Assembly (NCBI GenBank): GCA_017307955.1
Contig: JAFKFV010000011.1
Location: forward strand, 186,001-250,000
Source of the DNA: Allobosea sp.
GTDB lineage: Bacteria > Pseudomonadota > Alphaproteobacteria > Rhizobiales > Kaistiaceae
Length of the DNA: 64,000 bases
Direction: 5' to 3'
The notes beneath the pieces are model-generated. The model had not been told where the DNA came from. It saw only the letters and a list, made by a program, of their open reading frames with translations, and did no database searches. Below are positions 44,527 to 53,405 of the stretch, piece after piece; the stretch's first letter is position 1; every line of letters starts with the position of its first letter. The position numbers and the translations under genes are program-made.

Positions 44527-45468
44527 TCACCCTTCCAGCAGCATCGTCGCCATGGCTTCGTCGGTGATGAGGCCGTTGACGAGGCGGCCGGCGAGGGCGG
44601 CGGCGATGGCGCTGCGCTTCTTCGCGCCGGCGGCGATGCCGATGACGAGGCCGCGCTCGCGGTCGGGGATCGGCGCCGAGGCCACGCGGGCATTGCTGCC
44701 GATCTCGAGGATGCGGCCCTCGCCGTCGAAGGCCCAGCCGATGATCTCGCCGACCGCGCCGGATTTCTCCAGGACGACCTGCTCCTCGGCGCTGATGAAG
44801 CCGTCCTGCACCATCGCCGCATCGCCCGCCATATGGCCGATGCCGAGAAAGGTCACCTCGGCGCGCTCGGCGAGCGCAAGCGTCGGGCGGATCATCGGCT
44901 GCGCATGCAGCGTCTCGCGCTCGCCGCGCGAGGAGGCGACGACCGGGAAGGGCAGGGGAAAGGTCGCCCCGGAAATGCGCCCGGCCAGCGAATAGATCAC
45001 GCTGTGATGCGAGGTCGAGCCGTCGGGCAGGATCGAGCCGGTGAGCGAGACGACGCGATGCTGCGGGCAATCGATATGCAGCATCTCCTCGACAGAGGCC
45101 TGCAGCGAGCGGCCGGTGCCGATCGCCATCACGAGCGGCGCCTCGCGGCGCAGCCAGCGCTCCATCTCCGTCGCCGCCGCGCGCGCGATGCCGCCGACGG
45201 CGCCGGGCGTCGCCGGGTCCGACGGCACGATCTCGCAATAATTGAGGCGGTAGCGCTCGGTGAGGCGCGCGGCGCGTTCGAGGCAGGCTGCGATCGGATG
45301 GTCGATGCGGATCTTGACGAGGCCTTCGGCGACCGCCAGCGACACGAGCCGCTGCGCCGCCTGGCGCGAGACGCCGAGCTTCACCGCGATCTGGTCCTGC
45401 GTGTTGCCGCCGACATAATAGAGCCACGCGGCGCGGGACGCCTCGTCCAGCCTCTCGGAAGAAACCAT
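44527..45468 (-). CDS. SorC/DeoR-family sugar-binding transcriptional regulator
   Basis: A 313-residue regulator. The N-terminal HTH (NTQDQIAVKLGVSRQAAQRL, residues ~22-45) is followed by the sugar-bind domain with VMAIGTGRSLQASVEEM, LTGSI and a late DEAMATMLLEG. SorC-family proteins sense phosphorylated or free sugars and control polyol operons; this one probably controls the polyol transport operon, from which it is separated by the haloperoxidase gene. The ATG at 45468 gives MVSSERLDEASRAAWLYY, the expected N-terminus. Confidence 0.9.
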   Translation of the reverse strand: MVSSERLDEASRAAWLYYVGGNTQDQIAVKLGVSRQAAQRLVSLAVAEGLVKIRIDHPIAACLERAARLTERYRLNYCEIVPSDPATPGAVGGIARAAATEMERWLRREAPLVMAIGTGRSLQASVEEMLHIDCPQHRVVSLTGSILPDGSTSHHSVIYSLAGRISGATFPLPFPVVASSRGERETLHAQPMIRPTLALAERAEVTFLGIGHMAGDAAMVQDGFISAEEQVVLEKSGAVGEIIGWAFDGEGRILEIGSNARVASAPIPDRERGLVIGIAAGAKKRSAIAAALAGRLVNGLITDEAMATMLLEG

Positions 45469-45601
45469 CGGCTCAGGACCCCGACCGGTCGCCAGCACCG
45501 CGTCGGACGGCCGGCCTCCGCCCGAGCGGCGGCAGGCTAAGCGCCAGCCCCCGCCGCTGTCCACGCCGAATGCGAAGGCCGAGCTTCGGGAAACCGGATT
45601 T

Positions 45602-46483
45602 TCAATACCAGCCGGGCTTGGCGCCGCTGCCGAGCATCTCGTCATAGACGTCGCGGCGGCGGTCGCGCATGACCTGGTTGAAGTCGTTCCAGTTCCGCTT
45701 GCGGCGCGCATCGGCGAGATTGATCGTCGCGACGAGAACCTCTTCGCCATCGCGGCTCGCCGGGCCGGCGACCGGCCAGCCGGTATGGCCGACGACGAGG
45801 CTCTGGCCGATGAAGGGCTGGCCGCGCTCGGTGCCGACGCGGTCGGCGCAGACGACGAAGACGGAATTGCAGTGCGCCGCGCCCATGGCGATGATGTTGG
45901 CCATCGCCTCGCGCTTCGGATCCTGGCCGGGGATCGGCACCCAGTTGGTCGGCACGCAGACGATCTCGGCGCCCTGCAGCGCCGCCAGGCGGAAGCTTTC
46001 GGGGAACCAGCAGTCGTAGCAGATATGGCAGCCGATCCGCCCGAAGGGCAGGTCGAAGACCGGGAAGCCGAGATTGCCGGGCGCGAAATGCAGCGCCTCG
46101 TCGCCCCACAGATGCACCTTGCGATAGCGGCCGATCAGCCCGTCCGGCCCGAGGATGACGGCGGAATTGTAGAGGAGTTCGCCCTCGCGCTCGGTGATGC
46201 CGGCGACGATGTGGAGATCGAGGCGGCGGGCCGTCTCGATCCAGAGCTTAGTCGAGCGCCCGTCCGGAATGGTCTCGGCGAGCGAGCGCGCCTCGGCCCG
46301 GCTCTCGAACACATAACCCGTGTTGCAGAGTTCGGGCAGCACCACCAGCTTCGCGCCATGCCCCGCCGCCTCCTCGATGAGCGCGACCGAGCGGGCGAGA
46401 TTGGCCTCGACCTCGCCGATCCTCGGCTCCATCTGGATCGCGGCCACCGTGAGCGGCGCTTCCTTGACGCGGGTGGCTGGCAT
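45602..46483 (-). CDS. Nitrilase-superfamily amidase (carbon-nitrogen hydrolase)
   Basis: A 293-residue hydrolase with the Glu-Lys-Cys triad: VVLPELCNTGY, RYRKVHLWGDE and CHICYDCWFPES. Members cleave amides, carbamoyl-amines or nitriles (for example beta-ureidopropionase and N-carbamoylputrescine amidase). It follows the amidotransferase-like gene by 10 nt on the same strand, in a locus that also has a carbamoylase, an importer and an XRE-cupin regulator, so a role in breakdown of N-carbamoyl or amide compounds is likely. Substrate unknown. Confidence 0.9.
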   Translation of the reverse strand: MPATRVKEAPLTVAAIQMEPRIGEVEANLARSVALIEEAAGHGAKLVVLPELCNTGYVFESRAEARSLAETIPDGRSTKLWIETARRLDLHIVAGITEREGELLYNSAVILGPDGLIGRYRKVHLWGDEALHFAPGNLGFPVFDLPFGRIGCHICYDCWFPESFRLAALQGAEIVCVPTNWVPIPGQDPKREAMANIIAMGAAHCNSVFVVCADRVGTERGQPFIGQSLVVGHTGWPVAGPASRDGEEVLVATINLADARRKRNWNDFNQVMRDRRRDVYDEMLGSGAKPGWY

Positions 46484-46493
46484 GCGCGGATCC

Positions 46494-47264
46494 TCAGTCG
46501 CGGGCGGTCGCCCAGTCGATCATCTGCGAGAAGAGTTGGCCGTATTGCGGCCAGGCGACGAATTCCGGCGGCAGCCAGTGCGGCCCGACATCGGAGGTCC
46601 ACACGACGCTGCGGCCCTTGCCGTGGCGCCGGGTGGCGATGAGCGGCAGCGACCCATATTCGGTCGAGACGGTCGCGAGCACCTCGGCATCGTCCTTGAC
46701 CGCCACCTCGTTGAAGCCGAGCAGCGGCGGCCATTCGGCCGGCAGCCCGGCGAGGATCGGATGCGAGGACGCACCGGTCACCACCGGCGTGAAGCCTTCC
46801 GGCACCTCGATGCGGTCGTCATAGGAATGGCAGGTGACGGGCAGCACCGCCTCGACGGCCGTGCCGCGATAGCGCGCGGCGCCGTTGATGCCCTGGAACG
46901 AATAATAGCCGCCGAACATCAGCAGCGCGCCGCCCTCGCTCACCCACTTTTCGAGCGCCTTCAGCCGGTTCGGCGTGCGCTTCGAGAGCAGCCAGGTGTC
47001 CGGATGCAGCAGCAGCGTGTTGGCGCCGATATCGGAAAGGATCACGGCGTCATAGGCGGAGATCGCCTCGACGGTCTGCGGGAAATCGCGCTGCGCCTCA
47101 TGCGAGGGCATGAAGGTGACGTCGTAGCCGAGGCCCTTCAGCGCCGCGATCAGCGGATCGGCGCCAGTGTGATAGGTGACCGACTGGAACTGGTCGAAGC
47201 CTTTGACATGCGTCGCCGAAGACACCCACGATTCGCCTGCCAGCAGGATCTTGCGCCGCGCCAT
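46494..47264 (-). CDS. Glutamine-amidotransferase-like (class I GATase fold) protein
   Basis: A 256-residue cytoplasmic protein of the GATase1-like group often annotated as a putative glutamine amidotransferase. It starts KILLAGESWVSSATHVKGFD and has YDAVILSDIGANTLLL, GGALLMFGGYYSFQG and GRSVVWTSDVGPHWLP. The elbow position in LMFGGYYSF shows no Cys nucleophile, so it may not be a true amidotransferase. It is first in a two-gene unit with the nitrilase; a TCAAG-TCA-CTTGA site 57 nt upstream suggests control by the XRE-cupin regulator. Confidence 0.8.
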   Translation of the reverse strand: MARRKILLAGESWVSSATHVKGFDQFQSVTYHTGADPLIAALKGLGYDVTFMPSHEAQRDFPQTVEAISAYDAVILSDIGANTLLLHPDTWLLSKRTPNRLKALEKWVSEGGALLMFGGYYSFQGINGAARYRGTAVEAVLPVTCHSYDDRIEVPEGFTPVVTGASSHPILAGLPAEWPPLLGFNEVAVKDDAEVLATVSTEYGSLPLIATRRHGKGRSVVWTSDVGPHWLPPEFVAWPQYGQLFSQMIDWATARD

Positions 47265-47320
47265 CCGTCGTTCTCCCTCTCGTTTTTGCCGCGCCTAGAG
47301 TGGCGGCGGTCCCATCAATG

Positions 47321-47333
47321 TCAAGTCACTTGA
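47321..47333. promoter_or_regulatory. XRE-cupin operator, downstream copy
   Basis: TCAAG-TCA-CTTGA, a perfect inverted repeat upstream of the amidotransferase-like gene, nearly identical to the site at 48015-48029 (which extends to TTCAAG/CTTGAA). Confidence 0.65.
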
Positions 47334-47337
47334 ATGA

Positions 47338-47940
47338 TCAGAAAGTGGGCGGCGTGTTGACCCAGAAGATGCTGGCGCGGACGCTGCCCGGATTGCGGTA
47401 GTGGTGGGGGCGGTCGGAGTCGAACACGAAGCTGTCGCCCTCCTTCAGGTGGAAGGCGCGCTGGCCGACGGTGAGCTCGACCTCGCCGCAGATGAGATAG
47501 CCAACCTCCTCGCCGACATGCCGGATCGGGCCCGCGCTCTCGCCGCCCGCCTCGATGTGGTGGATGTTGCACTGGAGGAGGTGGCCGGGGGAATAGGGGA
47601 TCACGCGTTCCAGCGTGACGCCGTCGCCCTGGCGCAAGGGATCGAGCGCGATCAGCGGCCGTGAACCGGCGCGGAAGATGATGCCTTCCTCGCCGTCGAC
47701 CTCCTCGAACATCCAGCCGATATTGGTTTCCAGCACCTGCACCAGGCGGTGCAGCATCGGCAGCGAGGGCGAGGCCTTGCCGTTCTCGATCTTGGAGAGG
47801 AGGCTCTCCGAACAACTGGCCGCTTCCGCCACGGCCTTCAGCGTCATGCCGCGAATCTGCCGCGCCAGCTTCAGCCGCATGCCGAGCCGCATCTCGGCCG
47901 TGATCACGACCTCGTCCGCGCGAAGCGCCTTCCTGCTCAT
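47338..47940 (-). CDS. XRE-family regulator with C-terminal cupin domain
   Basis: A 200-residue regulator. Residues ~18-75 form an XRE helix-turn-helix (LKLARQIRGMTLKAVAEAAS and SESLLSKIENGKASPS); residues ~110-190 form a cupin effector domain (HVGEEVGYLICGEVEL, FDSDRPHHYRNPG). PuuR-like proteins of this layout control amine, amino-acid or pyrimidine-type catabolism. It sits between two matching inverted repeats, one upstream of itself and the carbamoylase gene, the other upstream of the nitrilase unit, so it probably controls both directions and itself. Confidence 0.92.
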   Translation of the reverse strand: MSRKALRADEVVITAEMRLGMRLKLARQIRGMTLKAVAEAASCSESLLSKIENGKASPSLPMLHRLVQVLETNIGWMFEEVDGEEGIIFRAGSRPLIALDPLRQGDGVTLERVIPYSPGHLLQCNIHHIEAGGESAGPIRHVGEEVGYLICGEVELTVGQRAFHLKEGDSFVFDSDRPHHYRNPGSVRASIFWVNTPPTF

Positions 47941-48004
47941 GTCTGTCCTGTTCCGGTCGCGACGACCGCCGCAAGGTCTGGGATCGCCGGCTCTCGCACC
48001 TTGA

Positions 48005-48029
48005 TTGACAAGTGTTCAAGTCTCTTGAA
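48005..48029. promoter_or_regulatory. XRE-cupin operator with -35-like TTGACA
   Basis: TTGACA at 48005-48010 on the plus strand, then TTCAAG-TCT-CTTGAA (48015-48029), a perfect 6-bp inverted repeat. It lies in the divergent region between the regulator and the carbamoylase operon and would cover the promoter spacer. Confidence 0.65.
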
Positions 48030-48151
48030 TGATGCCGCGAAAAGCAGAGCCGGGCAAGCGCTGGGCGCCGTCCGGGACGATAGCAGGGGTCAGGGGGCAT
48101 GTCGCCCGATTCAACCATCTTTCACGCCGCGGCGCGTGGGGACGGCGCGCC

Positions 48152-49447
48152 GTGAGCGCGTCCGCGCCCCGGATCGACGGCGCGCGTCTGATCGAGCGGA
48201 TCGCGGCTTTCGCGGCGCTCGGCGGGCTCGCCAATGGCGGCGTCAACCGTCCCGCCTTCTCGGAGGCCGACCGGGCCGCTCGCGCGCTGGTCGCCACGAT
48301 CGCCACGGAACGGGGCTTTCGCGTCTTCCAGGACGCGGTCGCCAATCTCTTCCTCGCCCGGCCGGGCGCTCCGGATGTCCCGCCGCTCCTCATCGGCAGC
48401 CATCTCGACAGCCAGCCGACCGGCGGCCGCTATGACGGCGCGCTCGGCGCGCTCGCGGCGCTCTCCGCGCTGGAAGCGCTCGAGGATGCGGACATCGCCA
48501 CCGGCGTCCCCGTCGAACTGGTCGTCTGGGCGAACGAGGAAGGCAGCCGCTTTTCGCCCGGAACCATGGGTTCGGAGGCTTTCGCACGCGGCACCCTGCC
48601 GGATCTCGCGCTGCGCGATGTCGACGGCGTGACGCTCGGCGCGGCGCTTGCCGCGACCAGGGACGCGCTTCCCGGCGCCGGCGAGCGCCCACTCGGCTTT
48701 CCCATCGCCGGCTATCTGGAACTCCATATCGAGCAGGGTCCGATCCTCGAAGCGGCCGGGCTCCCGATCGGCACCGTCGAGGCGGTGCAGGGAGCGCTCT
48801 GGCTCGAGGTGACGGTGACGGGCGAGACGGCGCATGCCGGCACCACGCCGCTCGGCGCGCGGCATGATGCCGTGGCGGCGCTCACCGAGGCGCTGGCGCG
48901 GCTCGGCGCGAGCGTGATGGCGGCCGATCCCGCGGCGCGTCTCACCATCGGCCGCCTCGCCTCCGAGCCGGATTCGATCAATGCCGTGCCGCGGCTCGCG
49001 CGCTGCACGATGGACCTCCGCCATCCGGACGCCGGCCGCCTCGCGGCCATGCGGGCCGATGTCGAGGCAGCGGTCGCGGCGGCGGCGGCCGCGCATGGCT
49101 GTTCCGGCGACATCCGCTCTCTCTTCTTCGCGCCGCCGACGGCGTTCGATCCGATGATGGCGGGCGCGATCGACGCGGCCGCCGCGCGGCTCGGCCTTCG
49201 GTCGATGCGCATGGTATCGGGCGCGTTCCATGACGCGCTGCCGATCGCCGGGCTCGCCCCGGCGGCGATGATCTTCGTGCCCTGCCGCGGCGGGGTAAGC
49301 CACAACGAGCGGGAACATGTCGAGCCGGCCGCGTGCATAGCCGGCGCCGACGTCCTGCTCGGGGCGGCGATCGAGGCTGCACAGAGGCTGGCCCGCGGCG
49401 CCAGCTCCGCGGATCGACTTCAACGCGACAAGAGGAACAGCGCATGA
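48152..49447 (+). CDS. M20-family amidase/carbamoylase (HyuC/AllC type)
   Basis: A ~431-residue zinc hydrolase of the N-carbamoyl-L-amino-acid hydrolase / allantoate amidohydrolase group. Metal ligands and family motifs are visible: IGSHLDSQPTGGRYDGALG, VVWANEEGSRF, LELHIEQGP, ETAHAGTTP and a C-terminal CRGGVSHNEREH. It removes carbamoyl or amide groups from N-carbamoyl amino acids or ureido compounds. The frame opens at 48029, inside the operator, so I take GTG 48152; the start is not certain. Its TGA overlaps the binding-protein ATG (ATGA). Confidence 0.88.
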   Translation: MSASAPRIDGARLIERIAAFAALGGLANGGVNRPAFSEADRAARALVATIATERGFRVFQDAVANLFLARPGAPDVPPLLIGSHLDSQPTGGRYDGALGALAALSALEALEDADIATGVPVELVVWANEEGSRFSPGTMGSEAFARGTLPDLALRDVDGVTLGAALAATRDALPGAGERPLGFPIAGYLELHIEQGPILEAAGLPIGTVEAVQGALWLEVTVTGETAHAGTTPLGARHDAVAALTEALARLGASVMAADPAARLTIGRLASEPDSINAVPRLARCTMDLRHPDAGRLAAMRADVEAAVAAAAAAHGCSGDIRSLFFAPPTAFDPMMAGAIDAAAARLGLRSMRMVSGAFHDALPIAGLAPAAMIFVPCRGGVSHNEREHVEPAACIAGADVLLGAAIEAAQRLARGASSADRLQRDKRNSA

Positions 49448-50448
49448 GCATGAAGCTGACGAGACGGAGCATCGTGGCGGGCCTTGCCCTCGCCGCGGCC
49501 GTGACGGCGATGCTTTCGGTCCCCGCCCCGAGCGAGGCGGCCGAACTGAAGAAGGTGACCTTCGTCCAGGAATGGCCGACGCCGGACGGCTTCTGGATCC
49601 CGTGGATCCTCGGCTCCAAGAAGGGCTTCTATGCCGAGGAAGGCATGGAGATCGAGATCGTCGTGCCGCCGACCGTCGCCGATACGATGAAGTTCCTCGG
49701 CACCGGCCGCGCCGACGTCGCCTTCACCACCGTCATGGACGTGATCTTCGCGCGCGGCGAGCAGGCGCCGGTCGTCGCGATCGCCCGCTATGGCCGCGGC
49801 AACAACTGGGGCATCCTCTCTTCCGAGGGCAACAAGCTCACGGTCGCCGATTTGAAGGGCAAGCGCATCGGCATCTATAACGACGCCTGGACCAAGGCCC
49901 AGCTCGGGATGATGCTCGCCGACGCCAAGCTGACGCTCGACGACGTCGAGATGGTCGCCGCCGCCGATGACACCGTGCCGCTCCTGCTGCAGAAGCGCGT
50001 CGACGCCATCACCGGCATCACCAATGCCGAGGGCACCGGCATGGCGACCACCGGCGGCCAGAAGCCGGAATTCATCGCCGCCACCGACCATGGCGTGCCC
50101 AACACGCCGATCTTCATGCTCGCCGGCAACGAGGACTGGCTGAAGTCCAATCCGGACCTCGCCAAGGCGTTCCTGCGTGCGACGGCCAAGAGCATGCGCT
50201 ATGCCGCCGAGCATCCCGAGGAGGGCGTCGCGGCGTTCCAGGAGCTCTACGCCAAGGCCTATGACGAGAAGTTCATCACGCAGCAGTGGAAGGATACCAT
50301 TCCGCTGTTCGGTGCGCTTGGTGACGATCTGCTCGTCAATGACGAAAAGGACTGGACGGCGCTGCTCGCCGCGCTGACCAAGTTCGATGTCGTCAAGGAT
50401 GTCGGCCCGGCGACCAGCTACTTCACCAACGCCTATCTGGCGAAATAA
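49444..50448 (+). CDS. NMT1/THI5-type ABC substrate-binding protein
   Basis: A 334-residue periplasmic protein. The signal peptide (RRSIVAGLALAAAVTAMLSV, possibly Tat-like with RR) is followed by the NMT1 pattern VTFVQEWPTPDGFWIPWILG and GFYAEEGMEIEIV, then LGTGRADVAFTT and DLKGKRIGIYND. Family members bind pyrimidine precursors of thiamine, pyrimidines or sulfonates. Coupled to the carbamoylase and followed by an M24 peptidase, ATPase and permease, so the ligand may be a pyrimidine- or hydantoin-derived compound; this is inference. Confidence 0.9.
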   Translation: MSMKLTRRSIVAGLALAAAVTAMLSVPAPSEAAELKKVTFVQEWPTPDGFWIPWILGSKKGFYAEEGMEIEIVVPPTVADTMKFLGTGRADVAFTTVMDVIFARGEQAPVVAIARYGRGNNWGILSSEGNKLTVADLKGKRIGIYNDAWTKAQLGMMLADAKLTLDDVEMVAAADDTVPLLLQKRVDAITGITNAEGTGMATTGGQKPEFIAATDHGVPNTPIFMLAGNEDWLKSNPDLAKAFLRATAKSMRYAAEHPEEGVAAFQELYAKAYDEKFITQQWKDTIPLFGALGDDLLVNDEKDWTALLAALTKFDVVKDVGPATSYFTNAYLAK

Positions 50449-50470
50449 GCCCAAACCTGAGGAAACGAGA

Positions 50471-51187
50471 ATGTCCGGACAACGCACCGTCAAGCGCATC
50501 ACGCCGGCCTGGACCTACAAGCCGGGTCCGGACGTCTCCGACACGCCTCCGCCCGGCCTGGTCCGGGCGCAGGCCCTCGCCCGTCAGGCGGCGGCCGTCG
50601 GCCTCGCCGCGCTCGATGTCGGCATGACCGAGGAGCATATCGACCTCGTCGTCAGCGAGTTCCTCGCCGAGAACGGCGTCGAGCATGTGTGGACGATCAC
50701 CAATGTCGGTCTCGGCGAGAACACCAAGATCTGCTTCCCGACCAAGGGACCGGGGCAGCAGAAGGCGGCCGAGCGCGACGTGCTGATGCTCGACGTGCAT
50801 CCGATCACGCCCGACGGCCACTGGGCCGATTGCACGCGCTGCCGCGTGCTCGGCGACTGGCCGGAGGCGCAGAAGGCGCTCGCCGATCTCGAGGCGATCC
50901 ATGCCAAGACGCTCGCCTTCTGCAAGCCGGGCATGCCGGCGCAGGACCTGTTCGGCTTCTGCCACGACCTCCTGAAGGCCGACGGCTTCGTGCTGCTCGA
51001 CCTTCTCGGCAATATCGGCCATTCGCTGACGGCCGGCGCCGCCTATCTCCACAACTTCATCGATGCCGGCAATTCGACGCCGATGTGGGGCGCCTGGGCG
51101 GTCGAGCCCTTCGCCGAGCGCGAGGGCATCGCGGTCAAGGTCGAGGATCTCGTCTGGTTCGGCCGCGAGAGCTGCGTGGTCCTGTGA
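50471..51187 (+). CDS. M24-family metallopeptidase-like protein
   Basis: A 238-residue single-domain M24 protein. All five expected metal ligands can be placed: Asp in VLMLDVHP, Asp in WADCTRC, His in NIGHSL, Glu in WAVEPF and Glu in KVEDLVWF, so it should be metal-dependent, unlike the M24 protein at 14519-15883. It may cleave a peptide or C-N bond in the imported compound. GGAAACGAGA precedes the ATG, and its stop overlaps the ATPase GTG by 4 nt (GTGA). Confidence 0.87.
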   Translation: MSGQRTVKRITPAWTYKPGPDVSDTPPPGLVRAQALARQAAAVGLAALDVGMTEEHIDLVVSEFLAENGVEHVWTITNVGLGENTKICFPTKGPGQQKAAERDVLMLDVHPITPDGHWADCTRCRVLGDWPEAQKALADLEAIHAKTLAFCKPGMPAQDLFGFCHDLLKADGFVLLDLLGNIGHSLTAGAAYLHNFIDAGNSTPMWGAWAVEPFAEREGIAVKVEDLVWFGRESCVVL

Positions 51188-51960
51188 CCGACAAGCTGGC
51201 CCTCAAGGGCATCACGCAAAGGTTCGGCGAGACACTCGCGCTCTCGCCGACCGACCTCGCCATCGCGCCGGGCGAATTCGTCTCCGTCGTCGGCCCGTCG
51301 GGCTGCGGCAAGAGCACGATGTTCAACATCATCGCCGGCGTCCTGAAGCCGAGCGGCGGGCGCGTCGTCATCGACGGCCGCGACGTGACCGGCCGGGCCG
51401 GCGAAGTCGGCTACATGCTGCAGAAGGACCTGCTGCTGCCCTGGCGCACGGTGCTCGACAACATCGTGCTCGGGGCGCTGCTGAAAGGGACGGCCGGCCG
51501 CAAGGAGCGCGAGGAGGGCGTCGCGCTGGCGCGGCGCTACGGCCTCGGCGACTTCATCAACCACTATCCCTCGGCGCTCTCGGGCGGCATGCGCCAGCGC
51601 GTGGCGCTGATGCGCACGCTCGCCATGCATCGCGACGTTCTGCTGCTCGACGAGCCCTTCGGCGCGCTCGATTCGCAGACCCGCTTCGCCATGCAGCAAT
51701 GGCTGCTCTCGGTCTGGGAGAGCGAGCGGCGCACCATCGTCTTCGTGACGCATGACATCGACGAGGCGGTGTTCCTCTCCGACCGCGTCGTCGTGATGTC
51801 GCCGCGGCCGGGCCGCATCCGCGAGATCCTCGACGTGCCGATCGCCCGGCCCCGTCCCGTCTCGACGCTGACGAGCCCCGTCTTCAGCGCCATCAAGCAG
51901 CGCGTCATCGACCTCATCTACGAGAAGACGCCGGAGATCGCCGGAGGTGGCCATGACTGA
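51184..51960 (+). CDS. ABC transporter ATPase (SsuB/TauB/ThiZ type)
   Basis: A 258-residue ATPase. Walker [11 protein letters not shown]-loop MLQKDLLLPWRTV, signature LSGGMRQRVALMRT, Walker B LLLDEPFGALD and switch VTHDIDEAV are complete; these are typical of importers for sulfonates, nitrate and pyrimidines. It starts at a GTG overlapping the M24 stop and ends 8 nt into the permease gene, so all three are translationally linked. Confidence 0.92.
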   Translation: MTDKLALKGITQRFGETLALSPTDLAIAPGEFVSVVGPSGCGKSTMFNIIAGVLKPSGGRVVIDGRDVTGRAGEVGYMLQKDLLLPWRTVLDNIVLGALLKGTAGRKEREEGVALARRYGLGDFINHYPSALSGGMRQRVALMRTLAMHRDVLLLDEPFGALDSQTRFAMQQWLLSVWESERRTIVFVTHDIDEAVFLSDRVVVMSPRPGRIREILDVPIARPRPVSTLTSPVFSAIKQRVIDLIYEKTPEIAGGGHD

Positions 51961-52756
51961 GCGCGGCGCGCTGGTGCTGAAGATCGTCTATCCGGCCATC
52001 GCGCTGCTCGTGGTGGTCGCGGGCTGGCATTTCGCGGTCTCCTATTTCGCCATTCCCCGCTATGTGATGCCCTCGCCCGCCGACGTGGCCGCGCATATCG
52101 CCGACGACTGGCCGGCGCTGCTCCGCGGCTTCTGGGTGACCTTCGTCGAGTTCCTGCTCGGCTTCCTCGCCGGCGCCGTGGCGGGCTTCGTCTTCGCGGT
52201 GCTGATGGATGCGTTCCGGCCGGTGCGCGGCATCCTCTACCCGATCCTCATCACCAGCCAGGCGATCCCGATCGTCGCCATCTCGGCGGCGCTGACCATC
52301 TGGCTCGGCTTCGGCCTCGCGCCGAAGCTCGTCATCGTCGCGCTGGTCGTGTTCTTCCCGGTGGTGGTGAACGTCCTCGACGGCCTCGCCTCGGTCGATC
52401 GCGACATCCTGAACCTGGTCCATGCCATGGGCGCGTCGCGGGCGAGCGTCTTCCGCCATGTGAAGCTGCCGGCGACCTATACGCCGCTCTTTTCGGCCCT
52501 GAAGCTCTCGGCCACCTTCAGCGTCACCGGCGCAGTGATCGCGGAATGGACCGCCTCGACTTCGGGCGGCATCGGCGCCTATCTCCTGCAGGCCAATTCG
52601 CGCCTCAACACCTCCGGCACCTTCGCCGCCATCGTGTTCCTCGCGCTGCTCGGCCTCGTCAGCTTCCTCATCGTCATCGCGGCGGAATATGTGCTGACGC
52701 CCTGGCGGCAGGGCTCCAAGGCGCGGCGCTGGTCGCCGAGCTACTGGGAGGATTGA
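51953..52756 (+). CDS. ABC transporter permease (SsuC/ThiX type)
   Basis: A 267-residue membrane subunit with six helices, starting MTERGALVLKIVYPAIALLV. PRYVMPSPADVAAH is a family landmark, and the ATPase-docking loop is NLVHAMGASRASVFRHVKLP. GGAGG 5 nt before the ATG at 51953 decides the start over GTG 51947. It completes the importer with the NMT1-type binding protein and the ATPase. Confidence 0.92.
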   Translation: MTERGALVLKIVYPAIALLVVVAGWHFAVSYFAIPRYVMPSPADVAAHIADDWPALLRGFWVTFVEFLLGFLAGAVAGFVFAVLMDAFRPVRGILYPILITSQAIPIVAISAALTIWLGFGLAPKLVIVALVVFFPVVVNVLDGLASVDRDILNLVHAMGASRASVFRHVKLPATYTPLFSALKLSATFSVTGAVIAEWTASTSGGIGAYLLQANSRLNTSGTFAAIVFLALLGLVSFLIVIAAEYVLTPWRQGSKARRWSPSYWED

Positions 52757-52775
52757 GGCGACGACGCGACTGATC

Positions 52776-52798
52776 GGCGCCGGGTCTCCGCCGGCGCC
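52776..52798 (+). terminator. Hairpin ending the NMT1 importer operon
   Basis: GGCGCCGG, 7-nt loop, CCGGCGCC: a perfect 8-bp GC stem 20 nt after the permease stop. No T-run. Confidence 0.55.
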
Positions 52799-52802
52799 GC
52801 GC

Positions 52803-52827
52803 GGAACATTGCACGCTCACGCTTGTT
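52803..52827 (+). promoter_or_regulatory. Possible sigma-EcfG-like promoter of the DUF305 gene
   Basis: GGAAC (52803-52807), 16 nt, TGTT (52824-52827), one base off the GGAAC-N16/17-CGTT consensus, 31 nt before the DUF305 start. Motif match only. Confidence 0.35.
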
Positions 52828-52857
52828 GCCCATCCGCCGGCAGGAAGGATGGCAAGG

Positions 52858-53370
52858 ATGAGCTACGCACGTTTCGCCGCGATGATCGCGGTCTCCACGG
52901 TCGTCATGTTCGGCCTCATGTATCTCAACACCTACGCGCTGGACCACGTCTTCTTCAGCCAGACACGCGCGTGGATGGCCGTGGTGATGGGCGCGGTGAT
53001 GGCCGTCATCATGCTCGGCTTCATGTGGTCGATGTATGGAAACAGGGCGGCCAATATCGGCATCGTCGCCGGTAGCATCGTCGCCTTCGCCGCCGCGCTC
53101 TGGCTGGTGCGCAGCCAGGAGACGGTCAGCGATGTCTCCTACATGAAGGCGATGATCCCGCATCACTCGATCGCCATCATGACCAGCGAGCGCGCACATA
53201 TCCGCGATCCGCGGGTGCGGCGGCTGGCCGACGGCATCATCGAGGCCCAGGTTCGCGAGATCGGCGAGATGAAGACGCTGATCGCCGATCTCGAACAGAA
53301 CCCGCCCGCCGCCGACGCGCCGGACATTCCCTCCTACCGCGACCGCGGCGCGCCGGCGCCGGCGCAATAG
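52858..53370 (+). CDS. DUF305 membrane protein
   Basis: A 170-residue protein. Three hydrophobic helices (FAAMIAVSTVVMFGLMYL, WMAVVMGAVMAVIMLGF, IGIVAGSIVAFAAALWLV) are followed by a soluble tail with the DUF305 signature YMKAMIPHHSIAIM, whose His pair is thought to bind metal in this family. DUF305 proteins often accompany copper or heavy-metal resistance genes, but none is adjacent here. Two ATGs are possible; 52858 has GGAAGG 9 nt upstream, whereas 52849 has it directly abutting. Confidence 0.87.
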   Translation: MSYARFAAMIAVSTVVMFGLMYLNTYALDHVFFSQTRAWMAVVMGAVMAVIMLGFMWSMYGNRAANIGIVAGSIVAFAAALWLVRSQETVSDVSYMKAMIPHHSIAIMTSERAHIRDPRVRRLADGIIEAQVREIGEMKTLIADLEQNPPAADAPDIPSYRDRGAPAPAQ

Positions 53371-53405
53371 GCCGGCCGGCGCCTTGAGCGCGCTCCGGCC
53401 GCGGC

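Noticed and set aside
46494..47264. True glutamine amidotransferase
   Set aside because: The fold fits, but no Cys nucleophile is visible at the elbow, so I do not claim amidotransferase activity.
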